Position numbers and translations under genes: made by a program. Below, piece by piece: positions 1 through 6,244 of a stretch of DNA of 8,539 nucleotides. How positions within the stretch are numbered: the first letter of the stretch is position 1; each line of letters starts with the position of its first letter. The stretch lies in NCBI GenBank assembly GCA_018675395.1, contig JABGYE010000034.1:1-8539 (forward strand), in the 5' to 3' direction. This DNA comes from EC70 sp018675395. Lineage in GTDB: Bacteria > Verrucomicrobiota > Verrucomicrobiia > Verrucomicrobiales > DEV007. The notes beneath the pieces are model-generated. The model made no database searches. It was not told the DNA's origin and saw nothing but the letters and a program-made list of their open reading frames with translations.

Positions 1-1
1 A

Positions 2-202
2 AAAAGTGGGAGAAAGATACTTTTCCGTTTAGCGGAAATCGCTAAACAGAGGGGATGTGGACGAATGGAGTGGACTGTCCTTGATTGGAATTCGAGAGCC
101 ATAGATTTCTACAATGAAATGGGTGCTGATCTATTGGCTGAATGGAAAATTGTTAGATTGGACGCACGAGGGATTCAGAACCTTTCTAATAAATCACAGT
201 AG
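2..202 (+). CDS. GNAT-family N-acetyltransferase, C-terminal part (5' end outside window)
   Basis: This is the last 66 codons of a reading frame already open at the left edge and ending in TAG at 200-202. The visible protein contains R-G-C-G-R-M-E-W, then V-L-D-W-N, A-I-D-F-Y-N-E-M-G-A and EWKIVRL. That is the end of the GNAT fold, including the strand-helix 'WN..A..FY...GA' motif that packs against acetyl-CoA. The family transfers an acetyl group from acetyl-CoA to an amine. This clade resembles small diamine/aminoglycoside-type GNAT proteins, but the substrate cannot be told from the C-terminus. It is the only gene on the plus strand and converges on the minus-strand operon with a 31-base gap, so it is probably an unrelated neighbour. 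Family confidence is high, function unknown. Confidence 0.87.
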   Translation, partial: KSGRKILFRLAEIAKQRGCGRMEWTVLDWNSRAIDFYNEMGADLLAEWKIVRLDARGIQNLSNKSQ

Positions 203-233
203 TTAATTCATCTTTAGAGAATCCCGAATCAGA

Positions 234-872
234 TTAAGTTGAGATAACTTTCCCTTCGGATATTCTAAAAACAAGTTCGCCCATAAGGTCAGCCTCAGAC
301 GCGGAATGCGTTATATGAAGGACAGTAAAATTTTCCTTCTCATGCAGGCTTTTTATCAAGGAGCAGGCCTTATCTCTGGTATCTTCATCCAGTGCGCTCA
401 ATGGTTCATCTAAGCAAATTACCCTTGGCCTCGAGGCTAATGCTCTCGCAAGCGCGACTCTCTGCGATTCACCACCACTGAGGCCCAATGGTTTTCTGGA
501 TAACAAATGTTCTATTTCTAGCGAAGAAGCCAATTCATTAGCCCTATCAAAAGCATCTTCTTTATTCCATCCTCTAACTATTGGTCCAAAAGCAATTTGA
601 TCCTTAATAGTCATAGTGGAAAAAAGAACACCTTCTTGTGGAACATAGCCCAAATGACGATCTCCAGGCCTTAGATTTGTTACATCGATTTGATCGAGAA
701 TGATTTTTCCGGTTCGGATCTTTTTTAAGCCGCAAATAGCTTCGAGTATTGTTGTTTTTCCAGAACCAGAACTCCCCATAAGTACCCCGTATTTTGACGC
801 AGGTATTTCAAAAGACACATCATCTAAAGCGAAGGCGCCTAGTTTAATGGAGATGTTTTTCAATGATACCAT
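234..872 (-). CDS. ABC importer ATPase, ModC-like (molybdate/tungstate/oxyanion type)
   Basis: A cytoplasmic ATP-hydrolysing subunit of an ABC importer, 212 residues from the ATG at 872. Visible motifs are Walker A GSSGSGKT (33-40), Q-loop Q79, signature LSGGESQ (131-137), Walker B VICLDEP (151-157), D-loop SALD (159-162) and the switch histidine H189. The nearest family is the ModC/CysA/PotA-type importer ATPase. ModC is usually about 350 residues with a C-terminal TOBE/Mop regulatory domain, whereas this protein stops right after the nucleotide-binding domain, so the oxyanion-sensing tail is absent. An in-frame TTG at 881 would add three residues and overlap the permease gene. I prefer the ATG, which lies two bases after the permease stop codon (875-877). 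It is the last gene of the operon. ATPase role is certain; substrate class is inferred from the adjacent ModB- and ModA-like genes. Confidence 0.93.
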   Translation of the reverse strand: MVSLKNISIKLGAFALDDVSFEIPASKYGVLMGSSGSGKTTILEAICGLKKIRTGKIILDQIDVTNLRPGDRHLGYVPQEGVLFSTMTIKDQIAFGPIVRGWNKEDAFDRANELASSLEIEHLLSRKPLGLSGGESQRVALARALASRPRVICLDEPLSALDEDTRDKACSLIKSLHEKENFTVLHITHSASEADLMGELVFRISEGKVIST

Positions 873-874
873 AC

Positions 875-1744
875 TTACCAAATTCTATTCTTAGACCCTA
901 GCAAACGAACCATTACAAGAACAATTAGAGCGGCACTGACCATAAGAAATGAAACAGCGACGGCTCCTTCTAAATTGCCAATTGATATTTCAAGAAAAAC
1001 AGTAGTAGCTAGGACTTCAGTCTTTCCTCTGGTTGCTCCGGCAAAAACTAGAATTGGACCAAATTCTCCCAATGCTCTGGCCCAAGCTAAAATACCAGCA
1101 GTCATTATGCCAAAACTGGCCTGGGGCAATACAACTTTCCAAAAAGCTTTGCTTCTATTGCAACCTAAAGTGAGAGCGACGTTTTCTTGTCTTGGATCCA
1201 AACTCTCAAAAGTGTTTCGCATGGTCCGAATGGCAAATGCGCATGAAACTGTAAATTGAGCAAGGATGATAGCAGGAACTTTATAGGTTATTCCCGTAGG
1301 AAGGTCAAAGATTGGACTGTTTGGCAATATGGACCTAAGTGACTGAAGGAAGGCTGCGCAAAGCTCTTCAATGGATTGGTCAAAGAGGGTTACTTGATTG
1401 AATAAAATTAACAGACTTAAACCTATGACGAGCGGAGGAAGAACAATGGGAATATCAATAATGGAATCAAAGAACCGTTTAAGCGGGAACTTAAATCTTG
1501 TCAGTATATAGCCAGTAGGTACTGCTACGATTATTGAAAGGACAGCTGTAATCCAGCAGGTCTGCATCGTTAACCATATCGAAGCTCTGATTGATTTATT
1601 ATTTAGAGATTCATTTATACTCTGCAAAGAGGTGTAACTAGCATCAGCATACAGTAGTGCGATTATGAGCACAAAATACATTCCACCCGCAGCCCACATC
1701 GCAGCGTAAAATGGAATGTCTGATGGTACCTTTTTTCTGTGCAC
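875..1744 (-). CDS. ABC importer permease, ModB/CysT-like
   Basis: An inner-membrane channel subunit of 289 residues. Hydrophobic segments lie at about 16-33, 56-80, 93-116, 156-173, 210-228 and 258-282. The cytoplasmic EAA loop that docks onto the ATPase is at about 187-209 (ENVALTLGCNR...VVLPQA). The ARALGEFGP stretch (222-230) is typical of ModB/CysT-type permeases, while TupB tungstate permeases normally carry a different version. An insertion at about 117-152 makes one loop longer than in E. coli ModB, which is near 229 residues. The start is GTG at 1744, four bases after the stop of the binding-protein gene. The first ATG would fall at codon 16, at the edge of the first membrane segment, so GTG fits better. 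The neighbours supply the binding protein and the ATPase. Likely cargo is molybdate, tungstate or a similar oxyanion, not proven. Confidence 0.9.
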   Translation of the reverse strand: MHRKKVPSDIPFYAAMWAAGGMYFVLIIALLYADASYTSLQSINESLNNKSIRASIWLTMQTCWITAVLSIIVAVPTGYILTRFKFPLKRFFDSIIDIPIVLPPLVIGLSLLILFNQVTLFDQSIEELCAAFLQSLRSILPNSPIFDLPTGITYKVPAIILAQFTVSCAFAIRTMRNTFESLDPRQENVALTLGCNRSKAFWKVVLPQASFGIMTAGILAWARALGEFGPILVFAGATRGKTEVLATTVFLEISIGNLEGAVAVSFLMVSAALIVLVMVRLLGSKNRIW

Positions 1745-1748
1745 AGAG

Positions 1749-3230
1749 CTAACTTTTAATTTCCCACTTGAATCCGTACTTTAGAAAGTCTGCCTTAGAT
1801 TCATCTCCAGTCAACGCATCGAGTAGCCTCTGCATTAAATTTTTATGATTTGAATTTACACCAATGGCAAAAGGTTGGATGGCGACAGCCATAGGCTCAT
1901 CAATGTCAACAATGAAAGCGTCATTGAGAGTTGAACGGTTTGCCAATGCGTTACTTCTATAGACGATAACAGCATCCAATGATCCGGCCCTCAGTTGATT
2001 AACTAAAAAGTCCCCTGTCGCAGAGTCCAAAAGTTTATTGCTATTAACATCAATCTTCAGATGGTCTAATAATCGTACAGTCAAAGCGCCTAAAGCTGAC
2101 TTTTCTGGATGAGCTGTTCCGACCCTTATCTCTGGCTTAGTAAGGTCATTCAATGATTCTATAATTCCTCTCATTTCATTTTTAACAAGAATAATCATAT
2201 CATTTGAACTGACATTTGTGGGAGAATCAAAAAGACTACTCACATCGTCCATGAATGATATGTCACATGAGAAATATGCATCTGGACGTGCTCCTGCTTT
2301 CATCTGTGAGACTAATACGCCACAACCATTTGGAACAAGCTGAATACTGACTCCCTCGCGAGATTCAAAATTCTCTATTCTTTGCCTAATTGCAGGAGAC
2401 AGCATAGCACCTGTGTACAATAAAATTTCGGGACTCTCTGACCATTCATCGCCTTCAGTAATTGTATAGCCCTCTTCAGCAAAGACTCTTTGGCCTCGAT
2501 CCTTCGAGGCTACGTATCTAGCAAACTTAAGTGAAGCTGAAGGAGCCTTCGTTGAGTTTAATATCCCTATAGTAACTGATTTCTTTTTGGATTCAAATTC
2601 AGGCAACTTTACAAACTCCAATTCATCGTACTGCTTAGCTATCGCATCCCAAGCGAAACCGACATCGGCAGCATTTAATTTTATGTCGTTAGCGACGTCA
2701 TTTACTGTTGGTTTCATGACAACTGCCTTTGATGATAAGGGCCCCCAATAGTTAGACGTGGATAGTACTTTTTTCGTGAACTTCCCAATGGACGCTGCAT
2801 CCGGATTAGCCAGCACAATCCTGCAGTTATCCTTCTCTATAAGTTCATCGAGATTTTTAATTTTCAATGGGTTCCCTTCCTGGACGATGAGTCCAGCCGT
2901 GAGACTGCAGACCGGAATTGACTCATTGGAAAGTTCCTTCTCTTTAGCAATCTCAATGTAGCTTGTGTCAGCAGCAAGATACAAATCGCCAATCATTGAT
3001 GCTTCAATGTTCCCCAGTAAAGTTCCAGATCCTGCGAACTGAAGTCTAATTTTAACACCGTAAGTGTTTTCGTACTGATTAGCTATAAGCTCCATAGGAA
3101 CTCTCATTCCAGCGGCACAATATACAATTAGTTCCGAAGTTTCATTCTCCTTGTCATGATCGATAAAGAAAAATATTGGTACTAACAATGTAAACAACAA
3201 GGAAACGAATATGACTTTTGATCTGTTCAT
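1749..3230 (-). CDS. Exported binding protein with two tandem ModA-like domains
   Basis: 493 residues from the ATG at 3230, about twice the length of a normal ModA (about 230-260). Residues 1-22 form a hydrophobic N-terminal segment (VSLLFTLLVPIFFF) without an obvious Ala-x-Ala or lipobox cleavage site, so the protein may stay membrane-anchored. Domain 1 covers about 33-262 (start ELIVYCAAGM, GSGTLL, later TVNDV and DVGFAWDAI). Domain 2 covers about 267-491 (start EILLYTGAML, later GDFLVNQLRAG and LDAVIVYRSNA). Both copies keep the order strand - 'A/G-M' turn - helix, and both have the late 'D-A/V-x-x-Y/W-x-x-x-A' segment of the periplasmic-binding fold. The copies are far diverged from each other. 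An in-frame GTG at 3236 overlaps the previous stop (GTGA). The ATG lies two bases after that stop, with AAGAG nine bases upstream, and is preferred. It feeds the following permease; ligand inferred as molybdate/tungstate-like. Confidence 0.9.
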   Translation of the reverse strand: MNRSKVIFVSLLFTLLVPIFFFIDHDKENETSELIVYCAAGMRVPMELIANQYENTYGVKIRLQFAGSGTLLGNIEASMIGDLYLAADTSYIEIAKEKELSNESIPVCSLTAGLIVQEGNPLKIKNLDELIEKDNCRIVLANPDAASIGKFTKKVLSTSNYWGPLSSKAVVMKPTVNDVANDIKLNAADVGFAWDAIAKQYDELEFVKLPEFESKKKSVTIGILNSTKAPSASLKFARYVASKDRGQRVFAEEGYTITEGDEWSESPEILLYTGAMLSPAIRQRIENFESREGVSIQLVPNGCGVLVSQMKAGARPDAYFSCDISFMDDVSSLFDSPTNVSSNDMIILVKNEMRGIIESLNDLTKPEIRVGTAHPEKSALGALTVRLLDHLKIDVNSNKLLDSATGDFLVNQLRAGSLDAVIVYRSNALANRSTLNDAFIVDIDEPMAVAIQPFAIGVNSNHKNLMQRLLDALTGDESKADFLKYGFKWEIKS

Positions 3231-3232
3231 TT

Positions 3233-3976
3233 TCACTGGCTCTTATTACAGGCACAACAATCCTCTCTCCTGGGAAGTAATTTTATTTTCTCAATGCCCA
3301 TTGATGAAGCATCAATTCTTATTAACGTTCCAAGTGAGGGTTTATCAAAATCACATAACAATTTGAGCCCTTCAATCACGCCGATCTGAGCGACTAGTCC
3401 TGACATCGCTCCTATTACAGGGAACTTTCTTTTCCATTGGGTCGGCTCGTCAGGATAAATACACTGTAAGCAGGGAGTCATGCCAGGAAGTATCAGCATG
3501 ACCTGCCCCTCCATTGAATACATGGCACAGTCCACTAGCTTCTTATTTCCCCTAATTGCAGCATCATTTAAAAGAAAGCGTTCTTCAAAGAGAGGAGCAC
3601 AACTGAAAATTATATCAGCATTAGCAGCAATTTTGTCTATGTTATCTCGAGTAACATTTTCATCATATACTTCAACCTCAATGCTTGAATTAAATCTCTT
3701 TAGCGTTTGAGCAGCGCAGTTGACTCGTGACCCACCTAGATGGTCTCTAGACATCAATATCTGCCGATTAAGATCATCTTCACGGAGATTGCCAGCATGG
3801 GCAAGAATCAGCTTACCAATGCCGGCCGCAGCAAGACTCAATGCGGCGGGGCCGCCCAAGCCCCCTACCCTAGTCACCAACGCAGTGCTGTTCCTAAGAG
3901 TCAACTGCTCAGGTTCTCCAAAACCTGGCACATCTAGTTGCCATGAATAGGTAAGCTTCTCGCTTTCAGTTAACAT
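3233..3976 (-). CDS. ThiF/MoeB/HesA-type E1-like protein, divergent active site
   Basis: 247 residues. The family adenylylates the C-terminal glycine of a small ubiquitin-like protein in the cytoplasm. Visible parts are a Rossmann start, VGGLGGPAALSLAAAG (37-52); L-N-R-Q (69-72), matching the 'L.RQ' region with the conserved arginine; a CAPLFEERF segment (126-134); and two zinc-type cysteine pairs, CLQC (169-172) and CCAC (240-243). C149 in VDCAMY is a further candidate functional cysteine. Compared from memory with E. coli MoeB, the first glycine of GxGGxG is R36, Asp62 becomes H60, Lys86 becomes R84, and the catalytic Mg-binding Asp130 becomes P128. I believe related PVC proteins share this 'CAPLFEER' form, so it is probably a subfamily rather than a damaged gene. 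No rhodanese domain is present. The gene directly follows the Gly-Gly ubiquitin-like gene (9-base gap), its likely partner. Whether it still adenylylates is open. Confidence 0.9.
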   Translation of the reverse strand: MLTESEKLTYSWQLDVPGFGEPEQLTLRNSTALVTRVGGLGGPAALSLAAAGIGKLILAHAGNLREDDLNRQILMSRDHLGGSRVNCAAQTLKRFNSSIEVEVYDENVTRDNIDKIAANADIIFSCAPLFEERFLLNDAAIRGNKKLVDCAMYSMEGQVMLILPGMTPCLQCIYPDEPTQWKRKFPVIGAMSGLVAQIGVIEGLKLLCDFDKPSLGTLIRIDASSMGIEKIKLLPRREDCCACNKSQ

Positions 3977-3985
3977 CGTTTACAA

Positions 3986-4264
3986 CTAGCCTCCTGCAAT
4001 TGGAGGTAAAAGTGAAATTACGCAGTCTTCCTTGATTAAAGTGTTTTGAAAATCAATGACCTGCTCTTCATTAATTACGATAAGCAAAGATCTCCTAGGT
4101 GCACCTTCATCATCAAAAATGAAGTCACCGACCGCGTCGGCGGCCTTAGAGGAGAGCGTCTGAAGGAGATCGATGAGTGCCACTGGCTCATCAAAACTCA
4201 ACTCTTCAATTGCCTGGCCAGCTTCTGTGGCAATTTGGCCCTTATAATTGATTGTTACCTTCAT
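3986..4264 (-). CDS. MoaD/ThiS-type ubiquitin-like sulfur carrier
   Basis: 92 residues with a beta-grasp pattern: strand MKVTINYKG (1-9), a helix at about 27-46, strand SLLIVINEEQV (59-69), and the terminal ISLLPPIAGG (83-92). The exposed C-terminal Gly-Gly (91-92) is the hallmark of MoaD, ThiS and related carriers, and is normally adenylylated by an E1-like enzyme and then turned into a thiocarboxylate. The tail LLPPIAGG matches MoaD-type proteins best; it is somewhat longer than typical MoaD (about 81 residues). ATG at 4264 lies seven bases after the stop of the ABC ATPase gene; no clear ribosome site precedes it. No MoaE, MoaC or MoeA gene is in the window, so it may serve a dedicated target instead of general molybdopterin synthesis. 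Family confidence is high; the molecule it delivers sulfur to is unknown. Confidence 0.9.
   Translation of the reverse strand: MKVTINYKGQIATEAGQAIEELSFDEPVALIDLLQTLSSKAADAVGDFIFDDEGAPRRSLLIVINEEQVIDFQNTLIKEDCVISLLPPIAGG
3990..3994 (-). promoter_or_regulatory. Shine-Dalgarno-like GGAGG within the Gly-Gly codons of the carrier gene
   Basis: On the minus strand the codons GGA GGC of the terminal Gly-Gly create GGAGG, 13 bases before the ATG of the E1-like gene at 3976. This is longer than the usual 5-9 base spacing, so use is uncertain, but it is the only good anti-16S match upstream of any start in the window. Between the two lies the stop codon TAG (3986-3988). Confidence 0.4.
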
Positions 4265-4271
4265 TTATCAA

Positions 4272-4952
4272 TCATGCTAGAATTGAACCGCTATCCATTT
4301 GAAGGTGCTTATTTCCAGAACTGAATGCATCCCTGTCGTGAGTAGCCATCATCACAGAGGCTCCATCATTTGCATAGTTTGTAAGTTGATCTAATACTCT
4401 CTGCCCATTTTCCTGATCAAGATTACCAGTAGGTTCATCAGCAAATATAATAGCCGGCTCAACTAGCAAAGCTCTGGCGAGAGCTGTTCTCTGCTTCTCT
4501 CCTGAACTTAGCTGATCGGGGTAATGACTAGACCTATCCGATAGACTCAACGATTCGATAAGTTCAGCAGAACGGTTCTCCCAATTCTTAGCAGGATTAA
4601 CAATGCCCGGGCAAAGAATATTTTCTCTGACCGTCAAATAAGGCACAAGATTGAAGTCCTGAAAAACAAATCCAATGTTTTGGGATCTAAATTGCGCTCT
4701 ATCTTTTGCGCTTAGATTGTACGGTGAAACGTCATCATATACCAAAGTTCCACTGTCAGGTTCGTGCAACGCACCGAGCACCGATAACAAGGTTGATTTA
4801 CCGCAACCGCTGGGTCCAGAAATAGTGATAAAATCACCACATGATAACTCCAAATCAATGTGATCTAGGACCATAATAGTACCCGAATCAGAAGAATAAG
4901 TTTTAGTTATCCCTTCAGCTCTGAGAGTAATTCCTGAAGACTTATTACTCAT
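4272..4952 (-). CDS. ABC ATPase of LolD/MacB type, partner of FtsX-like permease
   Basis: 226 residues, the normal size for LolD/MacB/FtsE-type ATPases. Motifs are Walker A GPSGCGKST (46-54), Q-loop Q98 in GFVFQDFNLVPYLTVREN, signature LSSGE (148-152), Walker B AIIFADEP (167-174), GNLD D-loop (176-179) and H205. The signature has serine at the third position instead of the common LSGGE, a mild variant found in working ATPases. The 'QDFNLVPYLTV.EN' and 'ADEPTGNLD' wording is diagnostic for the ATPases that pair with FtsX-domain permeases. These couple cytoplasmic ATP use to movement of periplasmic domains, as in lipoprotein release or periplasmic effector action. The ATG at 4952 lies inside the end of the permease gene (8-base overlap, ATGAGTAA), so the two subunits are translationally coupled. 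Substrate unknown. Confidence 0.93.
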   Translation of the reverse strand: MSNKSSGITLRAEGITKTYSSDSGTIMVLDHIDLELSCGDFITISGPSGCGKSTLLSVLGALHEPDSGTLVYDDVSPYNLSAKDRAQFRSQNIGFVFQDFNLVPYLTVRENILCPGIVNPAKNWENRSAELIESLSLSDRSSHYPDQLSSGEKQRTALARALLVEPAIIFADEPTGNLDQENGQRVLDQLTNYANDGASVMMATHDRDAFSSGNKHLQMDSGSILA

Positions 4953-6222
4953 TTTTTAAAATTAATGCTGGATCCTTTAAGGATCCCTTAACCGCAGGGC
5001 CCCATGCAGCGCAGCAGCAAAGTAAAACTGGAGCGCAAGTTAATACTAGCAGGTTAACTGAGTCCGAGAATATGGTGACAAAGATTGCAGTTCCCCAAAG
5101 AGCAGGAACCAAAGTAAATGATAAAGCAAAGGCAAACAGAGTTCCAAAAACACCCATTATCATTGCCCTAGAGATGATAAGTAAAATCAACTTGGATCCA
5201 CCGAATCCCATTGCACCAAGTATGCCAATTTCAACGGACCTGCTAGCTACATTGGAAAATGTTAAGTAGGAAATCCATCCAACACTTAAAGCGGCAATGA
5301 TTAAAACAAATAGTGTCGCAGTTATTGACTGATTAAGAATTAACTCTTTTTGACTCGTGGCGAAATTTCGTATCTGCTTTTCACCAGCCATCTTGACTTT
5401 ATTTCTCGCCTCTGCCCTTGCTAAGGCCTTACTCTCTTTTTCGATGATTTTTGTATTTGGCAAGATTTGACCAATTTCTTTCTTAATTTCTCCGAGACGA
5501 TCTATCGATTCACAATTGCATTCCAAAGCAAGAATTCCATTTATTAGAGATGGTTTTTGCAGTAGTTCTTGTACAGTAGATAAGGACATCCAAGCTGTAA
5601 TGTCATCGACGGTCCCGCGGCTAGGGTGCGTTGCTGTGACCTTAAATTCTTTTCCCATGAACTTAACAATATCCCCCTGATGGAGTTCATGTTTATTATG
5701 CAATTCATATCCTAAAACAATGTTACCTTTTTCGACTGGATCGATTAATGCTTTTTTCCTGTTTTCACCTCTGAACGCAATGGGGACTTCTCCCCTGACA
5801 CCAATGAGTAAAACGGATTGATCCTTCTCTTCCCACTTGACCATCTGAGTCAATCTAGGCAAGAGATGATTGACAGTGACGATTTTGGAATTTGCTAATG
5901 TTTCGACATATTCCTCTGGCATAGTTTGTTCTCCGTATCCCTGCTCATAAATGACAGCGAGGTCCTGATTCTCCGGATAAATATGAATATTAAAACCTAA
6001 ACCCTTCATGGATTTCCGAATTCCGTTCTCAAGTTCAGTAATTTCTTTTTTTAGATCATTACTCATTACCCGCATCTTGTTCGTGAATGAAGTTTCAGCA
6101 TTCTTGAGTATTGAAAGAGAAATAATGTATGACAGGACAGAAACGGTAACAGCAGCAACGCCCATTATGAAGGTGCCTTTACTGTGTCTGATTTCTTTTA
6201 TTATTATTCTGAAAAGGTTCAT
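4945..6222 (-). CDS. FtsX/MacB-type ABC permease with large periplasmic domain
   Basis: 425 residues. One membrane segment at about 17-39 is followed by a helical stretch (about 41-75), a periplasmic domain to about 297, then three membrane segments at about 299-322, 343-372 and 388-406. This is the type VII (MacB/LolCE/FtsX) topology. The FtsX signature EIGILGAMGFGGSKL is at 331-345. The periplasmic domain has phrases I recall from PVC-group homologues, such as VTVNHLLP (116-122), IGVRGEVP (140-147), VLGYELHN (169-176) and DDITAWMSL (206-214). Odd features are a Cys-Asn-Cys at 235-237 on the periplasmic side and three cysteines in a row at 402-404 in the last membrane segment. The ATG at 6222 lies 22 bases after the upstream propeller gene; no clear ribosome site. 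With the next gene's ATPase it probably acts on an envelope protein or ligand rather than importing the oxyanion. Confidence 0.9.
   Translation of the reverse strand: MNLFRIIIKEIRHSKGTFIMGVAAVTVSVLSYIISLSILKNAETSFTNKMRVMSNDLKKEITELENGIRKSMKGLGFNIHIYPENQDLAVIYEQGYGEQTMPEEYVETLANSKIVTVNHLLPRLTQMVKWEEKDQSVLLIGVRGEVPIAFRGENRKKALIDPVEKGNIVLGYELHNKHELHQGDIVKFMGKEFKVTATHPSRGTVDDITAWMSLSTVQELLQKPSLINGILALECNCESIDRLGEIKKEIGQILPNTKIIEKESKALARAEARNKVKMAGEKQIRNFATSQKELILNQSITATLFVLIIAALSVGWISYLTFSNVASRSVEIGILGAMGFGGSKLILLIISRAMIMGVFGTLFAFALSFTLVPALWGTAIFVTIFSDSVNLLVLTCAPVLLCCCAAWGPAVKGSLKDPALILKNE
4970..4986. repeat. Perfect 8-bp inverted repeat at the permease 3' end
   Basis: GGATCCTT and AAGGATCC flank a single central base. 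In mRNA the practical form is a six-pair GGAUCC stem with a five-base loop. It sits inside the last codons of the FtsX-like gene, 17 bases before the ATPase ATG at 4952, in the transcript sense, and is followed by an A/U-rich stretch. It may affect coupling of the two genes, or may be chance, since it is also coding sequence (Gly-Ser-Leu-Lys-Asp-Pro). Confidence 0.45.
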
Positions 6223-6244
6223 TCAGAAAATTTGATTTAGTTCG

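Noticed and set aside
203..260. Possible bidirectional terminator between the converging GNAT gene and operon end, including AAGTT-GAGAT-AACTT at 236-250
   Set aside because: The only hairpin is a five-pair, A/T-rich stem with no run of T on either strand; too weak to call a terminator.
875..1744. Tungstate-specific TupB permease
   Set aside because: The ARALGEFGP stretch and following segment fit ModB/CysT-type permeases better; specificity cannot be settled by eye, so no Tup symbol was given.
3720..3950. Plus-strand open frames opposite the E1-like gene, and similar ones at 700-894, 975-1259, 2758-2961, 4046-4324, 6008-6235, 6504-6725 and 7727-7936
   Set aside because: Each lies antisense to a gene with clear family motifs, shows no recognisable domain, and has low-complexity or biased composition expected of a shadow frame.
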